A stretch of 64,000 bases of DNA from JAIFLN01 sp964475005 (GCA_964475005.1 CAYYUZ010000002.1:9854-73853); one strand, 5' to 3'. Positions 1 to 9,579 are shown, counted from the first letter of the stretch. The notes: generated from the letters alone by a model not told the origin. Made by a program: numbers and translations.

Positions 1-761
1 GGGTCGACGGCGTTGCCGCCGGCATGGCGAAGGACCGACAGGACGTTCTGGTCTGGCTGGATCACCTCAACTTCGGCCCCCGACCGGCGAAGGAGCGCAA
101 CCTGATCGTCGAGGGTATAGGGCGTCGGAATGGGAAGGCCGACAGAAAGGATCAGGACCTTTTGATAGGAGGCCGCGAGGTCGGCGTTTTCCATGGAATA
201 GACGCCCCCGTCGCAGTACAGACGTTCGCCAATCGCGACCGCGGGGTAGGCCGCCGGGAGCGCGCTGCTGGCGGCGACGGCCCGGATCAGATCGACGCAG
301 GATTCCCGCGTCCAAAGCACTCGCCCTCCAGACTGGATGTCGACCCCGACCACTCCCAACCGTGACGGCCAGGTTGAAAGCTGAAGCCTTTGGGCGACCT
401 CCCTGAGCCTTTGGGCTTCTGAGACCGTCATAGCAGCGGACAAGGCGCCCAGACCTAAGATCCACTCTTGGGGGGATTTGGCCTGGTTCCGAATCTGCGC
501 ATAGAGCTGAAGCAACGTGGCCGCTTCAACAGGGCTCGGCAGGTAGTGATTTTCGAGGAGCGGGTCGACCTGACGCGCCCAGATTTCCTCCCAGGCCAAA
601 CTCGAGGCGACCACCGCACCCACCTGTGACCCCGCGGAAGTGCCGAGGATGAAGTCGACCTCACGGGCGTCGAACCCAGCCTCAGCCAGTCCAACAAGGA
701 TTCCGCTTTGCCAACCGATCCCATACGATCCTCCCCCACCCAATACCAAAGACCTTTTCAT
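1..761 (-). CDS. Patatin-like phospholipase family protein (3' end cut by window edge)
   Basis: The reverse strand reads open from an ATG at 761 to the left edge, 253 codons without a stop, so the C-terminus lies outside the window. The patatin signature is clear: an N-terminal glycine-rich oxyanion loop GGGGSYG (residues 8-14), the nucleophile elbow GTSAG with Ser42, and a DGG triplet with Asp184 as the second member of the Ser-Asp dyad. Such proteins are cytoplasmic or membrane-associated serine acyl hydrolases acting on lipids. There is no signal peptide. It is divergent from the WYL regulator, with 89 bases between the two starts, so that regulator may control it. The substrate cannot be told. 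Confidence 0.88.
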   Translation of the reverse strand, partial: MKRSLVLGGGGSYGIGWQSGILVGLAEAGFDAREVDFILGTSAGSQVGAVVASSLAWEEIWARQVDPLLENHYLPSPVEAATLLQLYAQIRNQAKSPQEWILGLGALSAAMTVSEAQRLREVAQRLQLSTWPSRLGVVGVDIQSGGRVLWTRESCVDLIRAVAASSALPAAYPAVAIGERLYCDGGVYSMENADLAASYQKVLILSVGLPIPTPYTLDDQVALLRRSGAEVEVIQPDQNVLSVLRHAGGNAVD

Positions 762-850
762 GATTGCCTCCCGGAACTTGACGTCCCAGAGGAGAGGCTA
801 CAAATTGATGAGGACAGATTCAGTCACCAATCCGAGTAGGGAGCTAAGAA

Positions 851-1783
851 ATGTATCACCCCACTGGTCGGGTCCTGACCGTCCTTGAATTGTTACAGTC
901 CCGTCCCTTGATCACCGGGATGGAAATTGCCGACAAACTTGAATGCGACATCCGGACTGTCCGGCGCTACATCGGAAAGCTCCTAGACGTGGGTATTCCC
1001 GTCGAATCGGTGCCAGGTCCTTCAGGAGGATACCTGCTCAGACCGGGGTTTCGACTGCCTCCCCTGATCTTCACCGAAGAAGAGGCCGCCGCCGTCGTCC
1101 TTGGCCTCGTCGCAACCCCTTGGCTCCGTGTGTCACTCCCTAGCGCCGCCATCGAATCGGCGTTGTCGAAAATTTCCCGCGTCCTCCCGACCAAGACCCG
1201 CAACCAGGTCGAAATCCTCAGCAAGCTTCTGGTGATGCCAGTCGACACGACGGGTAGCCTCGATACCGATCTCCTCCTGGGCGTGTGCCAAGCCTCCAGG
1301 GATTCCCGATGCCTCCGCGTGGAGTACCTTTCGCGCGAGGCGACTCTGCGCACCATCGAACCCTACGGTGTAGCTGGCCACGACGGACGATGGTACCTTG
1401 TGGGTTTCTGTCAACTGAGAAAGGGCATCCGGGTCTTCCGGCTTGACCGAATTCAAAGTGCTGTTGTTCTTGACGAGCGTTTCGAGCGTCCTGCAACCTT
1501 TGACCTCGAAAAATACATCGATGAAGCCTTGGAATCGCAGCGCTGGAAAGTCAAACTCCGTTTTCGCGCGGCCCCAGAAGCGGTTCGAGCCTCCCTTGGA
1601 CAGCGGGGAACAATCACGGCGACCTCGATCGGGTGCGACTACGAAGGACAAGCCTCGGACCTCGATCTGCTAGCGCGGCAACTGTTGCTGAGCCGGCTAT
1701 CCCTTGAGCAGATTCAACCTCAAGAACTCAAAGACGCTTTTCGTGTCCTTGCCGAGGAGGCTCTTCGGTCGGCCCTGGACTAA
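851..1783 (+). CDS. WYL-domain transcriptional regulator with N-terminal HTH (YafY/PafC type)
   Basis: 310 residues. The first 60 or so form a DeoR/HTH_11-like winged helix (TGMEIADKLECDIRTVRRYI), followed by a linker and a WYL domain around residues 140-230 that contains the typical core RTIEPYGVAGHDGRWYLVGF, then a C-terminal WCX-like extension. WYL proteins bind small ligands or nucleic acid and often regulate stress or metabolic genes. The ATG at 851 has a purine-rich GGGAG about 10 bases upstream. It is divergent from the patatin gene, its most likely target. The family is firm, the regulon unknown. Confidence 0.88.
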   Translation: MYHPTGRVLTVLELLQSRPLITGMEIADKLECDIRTVRRYIGKLLDVGIPVESVPGPSGGYLLRPGFRLPPLIFTEEEAAAVVLGLVATPWLRVSLPSAAIESALSKISRVLPTKTRNQVEILSKLLVMPVDTTGSLDTDLLLGVCQASRDSRCLRVEYLSREATLRTIEPYGVAGHDGRWYLVGFCQLRKGIRVFRLDRIQSAVVLDERFERPATFDLEKYIDEALESQRWKVKLRFRAAPEAVRASLGQRGTITATSIGCDYEGQASDLDLLARQLLLSRLSLEQIQPQELKDAFRVLAEEALRSALD

Positions 1784-1906
1784 CAGAGTCGAACCTATCG
1801 TCCTTTCTAGACTCCCGAATCATGCTAAAAAGTGTGGAAAATTGGGAGTATCAGGATCAACGGACATGGGCTTAAGCTCACTCATCGTTTTTTGAGAGAG
1901 GGCCCC

Positions 1907-3748
1907 ATGCCGCTCCGCTGGAAACTCACACTTCTGGTACTGCTTTCCTTCGTTGTTCTGGCCCTTTGCGGCCTTCTCTACACCTCGCTGATGGCTCCCG
2001 TCAATCAAATCCGCCAAGAAACCTCGTCTCTTCAGCAACTCAAGGATGAGGTGCTGATCGAGAGAATGACCCTGAACCGACTCCCAATCGTCGGGTTGCA
2101 GGAGGGTCTGGCCAACCTTCAGGAAGCGCATGCGGCGACGGCAACCGCTACCGACGCGGTTTCGAATCTGAAGACGCTGACGGCCGCCGACAAGGACATC
2201 GCGACCGCGCTCACTTTGGTCGTGGGCTTCAGCCACAAGGCCAACGAACGATTCTCTATCCTCCTGACCGTCACCGACAATCTGAAGTCGGTGGCCGAGG
2301 CGGTCGGGGCGAACCCTAACAATCTGGAACTCTACTCGTTTTTGGCGAGTCCCGAGGTCTTGGCCAGCCCCAAGAAACTTCTGGCCGCATCGGTGGTCGA
2401 GCAGCTCAAGGGCGCGATCAACAAAACCGATGCCTGGTACAACAGCCTCTCCACGATGCTCAACCTCCAGTTTGACAAGATCAGCGGTCTAGTCTCCAAA
2501 ATCGAACAGCGCGCCACCCTCACCTCAGGAATCATCGTCTTGGTCATCGCTCTGGCGGCCTTCTTCCTCATCCTCCTTCTGGCCGGACGCGTTTCGCGGA
2601 CCATCATCCGGCTGGGAACCGAAGTCCGAGCGCTCAGGGACGGCGACCTTACCCGCACCTTCAGCCAGAAGCTCAACGACGAAGTGGGTCAGTTGGGCCG
2701 CGATATGGACACCTTCTTGGCCCGCCACCGCGAGGTTGTCCGCAACATTCAGAACGTGGCCGCCGAAAATCACCTCGTGAAAGACGACCTCGACGCCGCC
2801 CAGACCCAGGCCGGCGACGCTTCCAAGCTCCTCGACGAGTCGGTGGACGCCGTAGGACTTCAGATGCAGGAACTCAGGGGCGGACTTCAGTCAGTGCGCC
2901 AGGCCATCGAGGTCATCGACCGGAACCTGGAACGGCAGACAACGTCGATCAACAGGCAAAACAGCCAGGTGCAGGACTCCACAGCGGCGGTGAATCAGAT
3001 GCAGGCCAGCATCGACAGCATCCACCGGCTTACCAAGGCGAGGCTTGAAAACGTGAAGACCCTTGTTGACGCGGCGCACGAAGGTGGCGACAAGCTCGAC
3101 CACACCAACGAGCTTATCCGCGCCGTGAACACCTCGGTCGCTGGAATTCAGGAAATGGCCGACATCATCAGCGAGATCTCCAGCCAGACCAACCTCCTGG
3201 CGATGAACGCCGCCATCGAAGCCGCCCACGCGGGCGAAGCAGGGCGCGGTTTTTCGGTGGTAGCCGACGAAATCCGCAAACTCGCCGAGGCATCTTCGGG
3301 AAACTCCAAACAGATCAGCGCCACCCTCAACTCCATCGTGACCACCATAGGCGAAGCGTTCCGCTCCAGCGCCGACACCAACACGAGTTTTCTACGCATT
3401 CAATCAGACATTCAGCAGGTGGCGCACGCCCTCGACGAGATCGCCAGCCAAGTGACAGAATTCAGCCTGGGGGGGCAGCAGATCTCTGAAGCCATGGCAG
3501 GTCTTCAAGAGCTTAGCCACGCGGTAACCCAAGGAAATGAAGAGATGGCCCAGGCCACCCAAACGACCAACCAGGTGCTCCGATCGGTCGAACACGTTAC
3601 AGGCGAGGTGGCGGAAGCCTTGGACCAACTGGGAGAGGCCAGCGCCACTCTCGGACGCTCCACCGAGGCGGTCGACGGTTTGCTAGACCGCATCAATGCC
3701 GTGGCCGATTCCCTGTCTGCGGAAACTGCCAAGTTCAAAACGGAGTAG
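1907..3748 (+). CDS. Methyl-accepting chemotaxis protein
   Basis: 613 residues from the ATG at 1907, which follows GAGAGAGG by 5 bases; an in-frame upstream codon at 1832 would add a charged stretch ahead of the signal anchor and is less likely. One membrane segment lies near residues 6-27 and a second near 200-225; between them is a mostly helical periplasmic sensor of about 175 residues. A HAMP region follows, then a long coiled-coil signalling domain with the hairpin tip SSQTNLLAMNAAIEAAHAGE, the CheA/CheW contact site. No C-terminal CheR/CheB-tethering pentapeptide is seen. The ligand is unknown. It stands alone between a regulator and a convergent ABC operon. Confidence 0.93.
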   Translation: MPLRWKLTLLVLLSFVVLALCGLLYTSLMAPVNQIRQETSSLQQLKDEVLIERMTLNRLPIVGLQEGLANLQEAHAATATATDAVSNLKTLTAADKDIATALTLVVGFSHKANERFSILLTVTDNLKSVAEAVGANPNNLELYSFLASPEVLASPKKLLAASVVEQLKGAINKTDAWYNSLSTMLNLQFDKISGLVSKIEQRATLTSGIIVLVIALAAFFLILLLAGRVSRTIIRLGTEVRALRDGDLTRTFSQKLNDEVGQLGRDMDTFLARHREVVRNIQNVAAENHLVKDDLDAAQTQAGDASKLLDESVDAVGLQMQELRGGLQSVRQAIEVIDRNLERQTTSINRQNSQVQDSTAAVNQMQASIDSIHRLTKARLENVKTLVDAAHEGGDKLDHTNELIRAVNTSVAGIQEMADIISEISSQTNLLAMNAAIEAAHAGEAGRGFSVVADEIRKLAEASSGNSKQISATLNSIVTTIGEAFRSSADTNTSFLRIQSDIQQVAHALDEIASQVTEFSLGGQQISEAMAGLQELSHAVTQGNEEMAQATQTTNQVLRSVEHVTGEVAEALDQLGEASATLGRSTEAVDGLLDRINAVADSLSAETAKFKTE

Positions 3749-3841
3749 GTTCTTTCCCCCCAGAAAATAAGACCTAACCACCGCACGGCACCTGCGGCGA
3801 GCGAAGCGAAGCCCGTGTCGAACTGGGCGACGGACACCACG

Positions 3842-4681
3842 CTAGCCCTTCACGGCACCGGCAGTGACGCCAAGGGTGATATGGCGCTGGAAGAGGAGAA
3901 AGGTCGCCAGGGGGACCACCATCGCAATCACCAGGGCGGCACTCAGGATGGGGACACGCAGGCCGAACTCGCCTCGCATCATGGCAATTCCCACCGTGAG
4001 CGTTCTGAGGCCTTGGGTCTGAAGGATCAACAGCGAAAATGGAAGCTCGTTCCACATGGACTGAAACCCGATGATGGCGATGGTCGCAATCATGGGCATC
4101 GCCAGAGGAGCCATGACCCGAGTGAGAATTCGCAGGGGACCGGCTCCATCGATGCGCGCCGCTTCGACGAGCTCGTACGGCATATCGGCGAAATAGGTTG
4201 TCATGATATAGGTGCCAAACGGCGCAAAGTACGCGACCCACGAAAGGATGGCCCCGAACCCTGTGTTCGTCAGGTGCATGACCGAAATCAGTTTGAAAAC
4301 TTGGGTCGCCAGAAGCAGCTGCGGAAAGATCGACAAAAACAGCACAAGAAGGAACAGCGGCAGGCGCAGGGCGAACCGCATCTTGCCGAAGGCGTAGCCT
4401 GCACAGATGCAAACCGCTAGGTAAAGAACAACGGCCCCGGGAACGTACAAGAGGCTGTTGACGGTGTACCTCAGCAACCCTCCGCTAAGTGCCGCATACT
4501 CATAGTTCTCGGAAACGATTTTCTGCGGAAAGGACAGAGGATTTGTTGTGAATTCCTCTGTCGACTTCAAGCTTGAACTGATGACGTTGTAGAGAGGAAG
4601 AAGCGATGCCACAACAAGCAAGAGCATGAGCACCTGGACGGCGACTCGGGCCCCAGGGCCGAACGGCGAGGCCTTTTTCAT
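3842..4681 (-). CDS. ABC sugar transporter permease, MalG/LacG type
   Basis: 279 residues with six predicted membrane helices. The cytoplasmic EAA loop that docks on the ATPase is seen as YELVEAARIDGAGPLRIL around residues 165-182. This is the second permease of a CUT1-type importer. Its ATG overlaps the stop of the upstream permease in an ATGA, so the two are translationally coupled, and it closes the operon binding protein - permease - permease. No ATPase gene is in the operon or elsewhere nearby; CUT1 systems often share one MsmX/MalK-type ATPase encoded at a distance. The sugar is not identifiable from the permease. Confidence 0.93.
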   Translation of the reverse strand: MKKASPFGPGARVAVQVLMLLLVVASLLPLYNVISSSLKSTEEFTTNPLSFPQKIVSENYEYAALSGGLLRYTVNSLLYVPGAVVLYLAVCICAGYAFGKMRFALRLPLFLLVLFLSIFPQLLLATQVFKLISVMHLTNTGFGAILSWVAYFAPFGTYIMTTYFADMPYELVEAARIDGAGPLRILTRVMAPLAMPMIATIAIIGFQSMWNELPFSLLILQTQGLRTLTVGIAMMRGEFGLRVPILSAALVIAMVVPLATFLLFQRHITLGVTAGAVKG

Positions 4682-5553
4682 GCGTCTCTCCTTCGCATCA
4701 AGCGGATCTGAACAATCGAGATCACGGCGCAGAACACAAACAAGACCATGGACCAGGCGCTTGCGTAACCGACGTGAAATTTCTGGAACCCCTGGTCGAA
4801 GATGCCATACTCCAACGTGAACGTGCTGTAGCCTGGCCCGCCTTGGGTAAGGGTATAGATGAACGAGAACATGCGCGCAAAGACTTCAATGAAGTTGAAG
4901 ACCACGAAAAACTCGATCGCGAAGCTGATGCTGGGAACTGTGACTTTGGAGAAGGTCTTCCAGAAGCCGGCGCCATCGATCACGGCGGCTTCGTAGATTG
5001 ACTGGTCGATGCCGTTCATCGCCGCCAGAAAGTAAATGATGCCAAAGCCAAGGTGCAACCACACAACCAGGATCAATCCTATGGAATTCACTGCAAGAAA
5101 CGGATTGATCAAGAAATGAATTGGTTCGCCAATGGCCCCTCTGATCAGAGCGTTCAGAGTGCCGTCGTCGCGAAGGTAAATCGAGAAGATGACACCCATG
5201 ATGACGTAACCCAGAAGGTTAGGAATGTAGAGGATGGCACGGTAGGTTTTCCACCCCCGAATTCCTTCACGCATCAGGGCGGCAATGAAGATGGTGAACA
5301 AAGTTCCTAGCGGAATATAAAGGACAAAGAGGCCCGTATTGAGAATGGAGGTCCAGAACGCTTGGTCCTGAAACATCTGCTCGTAGTTCGAAAGGCCGAT
5401 CCATTTCTGAGACCCGTAACCTTTCCATTCCGTAAAACTGGCGAACAGGTTCATCGCCACCGGATAGAGGATAAAGACAGACAGGAGGATAAGAAGCGGT
5501 GCCAGAAACAAGAACGGCGCAAAGCCGTCGGTCTCCAAGCCTCGATGTCGCAT
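4678..5553 (-). CDS. ABC sugar transporter permease, MalF/UgpA type
   Basis: 291 residues from the ATG at 5553, preceded by GAGGGAAA; a longer frame back to 5598 would run into the intercistronic hairpin and is rejected. Six membrane helices are predicted, with the EAA loop IYEAAVIDGAGFWKTFSKVT near residues 195-215. It is the first permease of the CUT1 importer and ends in a 4-base ATGA overlap with the second. The preceding gene is the binding protein. Role: half of the heterodimeric channel in the inner membrane. Confidence 0.93.
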   Translation of the reverse strand: MRHRGLETDGFAPFLFLAPLLILLSVFILYPVAMNLFASFTEWKGYGSQKWIGLSNYEQMFQDQAFWTSILNTGLFVLYIPLGTLFTIFIAALMREGIRGWKTYRAILYIPNLLGYVIMGVIFSIYLRDDGTLNALIRGAIGEPIHFLINPFLAVNSIGLILVVWLHLGFGIIYFLAAMNGIDQSIYEAAVIDGAGFWKTFSKVTVPSISFAIEFFVVFNFIEVFARMFSFIYTLTQGGPGYSTFTLEYGIFDQGFQKFHVGYASAWSMVLFVFCAVISIVQIRLMRRRDA

Positions 5554-5573
5554 AGGCTTTCCCTCATGAAGGC

Positions 5574-5601
5574 GGGGTGAGGCTTCAAAAGGCCCCACCC
5601 C
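5574..5601 (-). other. Intercistronic hairpin between binding-protein and permease genes
   Basis: On the minus strand GGGGTGGGGC pairs with GCCTCACCCC (10 bp, one G-U) around an 8-base loop. No T-run follows, so it is not a classical terminator. It sits just after the binding-protein stop and could protect the 3' end of that transcript or attenuate the permease genes, a common way to make more binding protein than channel. Confidence 0.6.
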
Positions 5602-5613
5602 TGTGTGATTTCG

Positions 5614-6876
5614 TTACTTCTTCGTCGTGAGTTTTTGATACTCGGCAATGAACTGGTCGACGCTAAGCCCGCCAGTGATGAACAGCTGATCGAGCAGCCG
5701 GTTCGAATCGTCCTCGTACCCGTTGTAGAACAAAGGAGGGTAGTCCTTCTGACTGTTCTTGAGGTACTTCTGGATATCTTTCAGCACGGGGTAGGCGGGA
5801 TCGGAGCCCGAGGCAGCCGTGTTCGGAGAAAGAGCGCCGGTAGCAGCCGCGTAGATCTTCGCGCCCTCGCCGGTTGTCGCAAACTTGACGTAGGCGGCGG
5901 CCAGTTTCTCGTTCTTCGTCCATTTCATGACGCCGTAGCCGATGCCGGCTCCCTGGGCGACCTGCTGGTCTTTGTACTTGCCATTGGGGAAGTTGACGGC
6001 GGCAAAATAGCCGACGTTGTTGGCACCAAGTTTGTCCGAGAAAACCTTCCAGTTGCCGACATCAGAGAGCAAGCCCACGAACATGGCTCCACCACCGGCA
6101 GCGAACTTGTCGATACCGTCCATGAAGTACGGACGAGAGAATCCGTCTTTCTCGACGTAGCCTTTGTCAATCAGATCCTTGAGGAAGGTCAGGCTCGCCT
6201 TGAACACAGGGTTGTCGAATTTCTGCGAGCCGTCGGTCAGGCCAACCACGTTGGGGCCGTAGGCGTTGGCCACAGCACAACGGAGGAAGAAGTCGATGGT
6301 GTAGGTTTGTCCAGAGGTGACGGGAACAAAACCGGCGGCCTTCAGTTTCTCACAGGCGGCCAGGAATTCCTTGGGCGTCTTGGGGGCTTTCTCGGGGTCG
6401 AGGCCGGCCTTCTTGAAGTAGGCCTTGTTGTAATAAATTCCGAAGCCCTGCATGGTCATCGGCAACAGCTTGACGGGGGCGCCAAGCTTGCCGCCGATCG
6501 AGACCATCTCGATGCTGGCCTGGGTAAACTGTCCCTTCACGTCTTTGATATAGGGACCCAAGTCGACGAGGATATCGTCAAAGCCGTACTCTCGGGCGCC
6601 AGGGTGGAACATGGCGACGTCAGGACCGTCGTTGGCGGTCGCCGCGCTCTGAATGATTTGGTAGTACTGGGGTTCCAGAGGCTGCGACACATGGTTGACT
6701 TTGACACCGGGGTTCGCTTTCTCGAACAGCGCGTCGATTTGCTTCATGGGGGCCTGGGCGCCACCGGGGTTGACCTCGCCGTACTTGAAGTCCCAAACCG
6801 TGAGCGTCTGAGCGACGAGCGAACCCGCCGCAAAAAGGAACGCGAGACCGAGACCGAGGATGATTCTCTTCATCAT
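5614..6876 (-). CDS. Extracellular sugar-binding protein of the CUT1 ABC importer
   Basis: 420 residues. A signal peptide with a hydrophobic core GLGLAFLFAAGSLVAQ ends at a plausible signal peptidase I site; there is no lipobox. The rest is a bacterial extracellular solute-binding protein family 1 fold (starting LTVWDFKYGEVNPGG). Two adjacent ATG codons at 6876 and 6873 both follow AAGGAGGAG; the first is given. It opens the importer operon, followed by the two permeases. The divergent YesM-type kinase gene on its upstream side makes that two-component system its likely controller. Substrate probably an oligosaccharide, by analogy with YesMN-linked importers; this is inference. Confidence 0.93.
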   Translation of the reverse strand: MMKRIILGLGLAFLFAAGSLVAQTLTVWDFKYGEVNPGGAQAPMKQIDALFEKANPGVKVNHVSQPLEPQYYQIIQSAATANDGPDVAMFHPGAREYGFDDILVDLGPYIKDVKGQFTQASIEMVSIGGKLGAPVKLLPMTMQGFGIYYNKAYFKKAGLDPEKAPKTPKEFLAACEKLKAAGFVPVTSGQTYTIDFFLRCAVANAYGPNVVGLTDGSQKFDNPVFKASLTFLKDLIDKGYVEKDGFSRPYFMDGIDKFAAGGGAMFVGLLSDVGNWKVFSDKLGANNVGYFAAVNFPNGKYKDQQVAQGAGIGYGVMKWTKNEKLAAAYVKFATTGEGAKIYAAATGALSPNTAASGSDPAYPVLKDIQKYLKNSQKDYPPLFYNGYEDDSNRLLDQLFITGGLSVDQFIAEYQKLTTKK

Positions 6877-6972
6877 CAACTCCTCCTTATAGAAACGTAA
6901 TGGGGTCACTGTGGGACCACTTTCCCCAGCGGTAAATGGAGGGGATTGCGTCACTTCATGGACAAAATTCAA

Positions 6973-7002
6973 GGCCCGCCCGTCACGGGCCCGTGGTATT
7001 AT
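6973..7002 (+). promoter_or_regulatory. Extended -10 promoter and palindrome upstream of the sensor kinase
   Basis: TGG-TATTAT at 6994-7002 is an extended -10 element that ends 5 bases before the GTG at 7008. Just upstream, GGCCCG (6973-6978) and CGGGCC (6986-6991) form a perfect 6-bp inverted repeat with a 7-base spacer, well placed as an operator. The layout implies a leaderless or near-leaderless transcript. Confidence 0.45.
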
Positions 7003-7007
7003 TCGCC

Positions 7008-8825
7008 GTGGCTCGCTATCGCACGGTTCGCGGGAACATCTTCCTTTGGGTCTCCATTCTCCTCGTCTGCGTTTTGTTGGCCTTCTCGCTCGTGGTTTAC
7101 GACTATGCGTCGTCGGTGGCTCGTGAGCGGTTTTCCGACGCCCTGACTTCCCTGTCCAAATCGGTGATGGCCAACCTCGACGCCCAGGTTGCCGAGTTGA
7201 ACCGACTGGGACTGACGCTCGTCTACTCTCAGGTGTTCCGTGGTCAGTACGCGAAACACCTGTCGATGCCCAGATCACCGGCGACAGTTCAGCAACGCAT
7301 CGCCAAGCTCGAAAACACCGAAGCGTTGATCGAAATCGGTGACACCGTACTAGGCCCCAACCAGTCCGCCCCGCAAATCAACGTCTTTGACTTTCAAGGA
7401 GAGATGATCGGGGCGGGCTACTACAGCCGGCTCATCGAACGCGACGCAAGACTCGAGCCGTGGTACCAGGAAGTTTTGGCGAAGAATGGGGAGCGGGTCA
7501 TTCTTCCTCCCCATGAAGATCCGCTTCAGGAACAGACCTCCATAGTCGTCAAGGGCAAACGCTACGTTTCCTTGCTTCGGTCGTTTCAAGATTCGCTTGT
7601 GTCGATTCGGGGCATCGTCGAGGTCATGCAGTATTGCGACGCCCTGTTTGCAGAACTCGATGCCCTGGGAAACACCGGGATCACCATTTTTGTTCTCGAC
7701 GACAAAGGGAGACTTCTCTACCCCTATGAAGGACATTCCATCGGGGCGGCCGACCTTGAGATTTTGACGTCGTTGGCAAAGAAAGCGCCGATCGCCACAG
7801 GGCGTCTTCCGGGCAAGCGGGAATCGCAAATTTTTGTGACCGCGGGTTCACGAGATACGGGATGGACTGTTATCCTGGGAGAGCCCTCGGCCGGCTTGGC
7901 GTCAAGCATGCTTCAATACACCACACGGATCGCTCTGCTCACCCTTGTCGCCATCCTGTGTTCCTTGGCGGCCTCCTACTTCATCGCGCGGCGGGTCACC
8001 GTCCCGATCAAGGCCCTCCACGCCGAAATTGAGTCCCTTGAAATCGACAACTTGCACGATCTGGCCGAACGGCCAAAGAGCTCCGACCTCAGCGAAATCG
8101 ACTCCCTGAGAATGGCTTTCCGCGACATGAGGTTGAAGTTCAACGACTCCATTCAAGAAGCGATTTTGCTTCGAGCCCACGAGAAACAGGCCCAACTTGT
8201 CGCCCTGCAGTCGCAACTCAACCCGCATTTTCTCCACAACATGCTACAGACAATCGCCGTCATGGCTGAAGAAGGGAGTTTGGAGGCCATCCAAGGCCTT
8301 ATCATCAACCTGTCCAAAGTTCTGCGCTACATCTCCTCCACCGAAGAGACCACCACCACCCTGAGGTCAGAAGTGGAGTGCGCCCAGAGCTACCTCGCCG
8401 CCATGCATTCAAGGTTCGGAAACAGCCTTGAATACCGGGTGGACGTTCCCGAGGCGCTGCGCGACATCGTTGTGCCCCGGCTCATCCTTCAACCCTTTCT
8501 TGAGAACTGCTTCAAGTATGCCACGGCAAACCGCCCTCCGTGGGAAATCGTGCTCCGGGGGCGAATCGCGGGCGGCAGCTGGGAGATCGAGATCACCGAC
8601 AACGGCCCCGGTTTTTCGGAAGCGACCCTCAGGGAACTGGCCAACAAGACCTCGTTGGGCGCCGAAAAAGGTGGGGGACTTACCCCGATGTCGATATCCG
8701 GCATGGGCATGCTCAATACGGCTCAACGCCTTCGACTGTCCTTAGGAGAGACCGCCTACTTTCGGGTGAGCAATTCAGAAGCCGGCGGGGCGCGCGTTGT
8801 TCTCGGGGCCTGTCTCCATGGGTGA
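7008..8825 (+). CDS. Sensor histidine kinase, YesM/LytS type
   Basis: 605 residues from the GTG at 7008. An in-frame ATG at 6936 would add 24 residues, but that stretch has no ribosome site, contains a palindrome and is followed by an extended -10 box just before 7008; the start is therefore an inference. One membrane helix follows the start (NIFLWVSILLVCVLLAFSLV), then a large extracytoplasmic sensor to about residue 300, a second helix (LLTLVAILCSLAASYFIA), HAMP, and a His_kinase domain with LNPHFLHN, the phosphorylated His being about residue 407. The HATPase N and G boxes follow. It overlaps its response regulator by 8 bases. Such pairs usually switch on neighbouring sugar importers. Confidence 0.9.
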   Translation: MARYRTVRGNIFLWVSILLVCVLLAFSLVVYDYASSVARERFSDALTSLSKSVMANLDAQVAELNRLGLTLVYSQVFRGQYAKHLSMPRSPATVQQRIAKLENTEALIEIGDTVLGPNQSAPQINVFDFQGEMIGAGYYSRLIERDARLEPWYQEVLAKNGERVILPPHEDPLQEQTSIVVKGKRYVSLLRSFQDSLVSIRGIVEVMQYCDALFAELDALGNTGITIFVLDDKGRLLYPYEGHSIGAADLEILTSLAKKAPIATGRLPGKRESQIFVTAGSRDTGWTVILGEPSAGLASSMLQYTTRIALLTLVAILCSLAASYFIARRVTVPIKALHAEIESLEIDNLHDLAERPKSSDLSEIDSLRMAFRDMRLKFNDSIQEAILLRAHEKQAQLVALQSQLNPHFLHNMLQTIAVMAEEGSLEAIQGLIINLSKVLRYISSTEETTTTLRSEVECAQSYLAAMHSRFGNSLEYRVDVPEALRDIVVPRLILQPFLENCFKYATANRPPWEIVLRGRIAGGSWEIEITDNGPGFSEATLRELANKTSLGAEKGGGLTPMSISGMGMLNTAQRLRLSLGETAYFRVSNSEAGGARVVLGACLHG

Positions 8826-9579
8826 ACGGCGTTTTACCTTCCTTGTCGCGGAAGACGAGGAGAGAATGCGGGACTATCTGGTCCGCAAAGTCCCTGAACT
8901 CGACCCCCGCTTTGAATGCGTCGGCGCGGCGTCCGATGGAGAAGAAACCGTTGAACTTGTGGAAAGCCGTCTTCCCAGCCTTTTGCTCACCGACATCCGT
9001 ATGCCCGTCCTTGGCGGATTGGAGCTCATCGAGCGCATTCGGTCGACGAATCCCGATCTTCGGGTCGTGATCATTTCAGGGTATAGCGAGTTCGAGTACG
9101 CTCGGCGGGCCATCGAACTGGGGGTGGACGAATACCTCCTCAAACCCGTCGACACAGACCACTTGCGCGGAACTCTCGAACGAATCCTGATCAAACTTGA
9201 GTCGTCTGCAGCCCTTGTCGAATCAGAATACGGACTGGAAGGCGCGCGGCCCGGAGACGAGGAATTGGCCAAGGCGGTGAGCCTCTTCCTCCAAGAACAC
9301 TACAGGCAACCGTACTCCCTTGAACGTTTGGCAGCCCGCTTCGGCTGTAAGCCCGCGTACCTGTTGCGGCTCTATAGCCGTGTTACCGGCAGCACCCCGA
9401 CTCGCGATCTGATCCGTTTGAGGATTGAGAAGGCCAAGAGGCTGCTACTGGGACACGCCCACCTCGAGGTCAAGCAAGTCGCCGCCGCCGTTGGCTACGA
9501 TGACCCCCTCTATTTCTCGCGCCTCTTCAAGCGCGAAACCGGACTCAATCCGTCGGCGTTCAGGGAGTCTCAGCTCTAG
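8818..9579 (+). CDS. Response regulator with AraC-type output domain (YesN type)
   Basis: 253 residues from the ATG at 8818, inside the last codons of the kinase gene, so the two are translationally coupled. The receiver domain has the acidic pocket AEDEE, phosphoacceptor Asp59 in TDIRMP and the conserved lysine in LLKPVD. The C-terminal 100 residues hold two AraC HTH motifs (LERLAARFGCKPAYLLRLYS and VKQVAAAVGYDDPLYFSRLF). Compared with long YesN proteins it lacks the central helical region. Likely targets are the flanking importer operon on one side and the binding protein-GH31 operon on the other. Its last 20 bases overlap the convergent binding-protein gene. Confidence 0.92.
   Translation: MGERRFTFLVAEDEERMRDYLVRKVPELDPRFECVGAASDGEETVELVESRLPSLLLTDIRMPVLGGLELIERIRSTNPDLRVVIISGYSEFEYARRAIELGVDEYLLKPVDTDHLRGTLERILIKLESSAALVESEYGLEGARPGDEELAKAVSLFLQEHYRQPYSLERLAARFGCKPAYLLRLYSRVTGSTPTRDLIRLRIEKAKRLLLGHAHLEVKQVAAAVGYDDPLYFSRLFKRETGLNPSAFRESQL

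Noticed and set aside
1832..1906. A longer N-terminus for the first chemoreceptor
   Set aside because: It would place a 25-residue charged stretch before the signal anchor; the ATG at 1907 has a good ribosome site.
1907..2500. A flagellar sigma-28 promoter upstream of the first chemoreceptor
   Set aside because: TAAA is present in 1784-1906, but no GCCGATAA-like box follows at the right distance.
5605..6900. A long open frame (431 codons) on the plus strand opposite the sugar-binding protein gene
   Set aside because: It mirrors the real gene; its product is a low-complexity, Gly/Val/Asp/Leu-biased sequence with no fold, while the opposite strand has a signal peptide and a clear family.
6936..7007. 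An upstream ATG extension of the YesM-type kinase
   Set aside because: The 24 extra residues would run through a palindrome and an extended -10 box, with no ribosome site; GTG at 7008 puts the membrane helix at the normal distance from the N-terminus.
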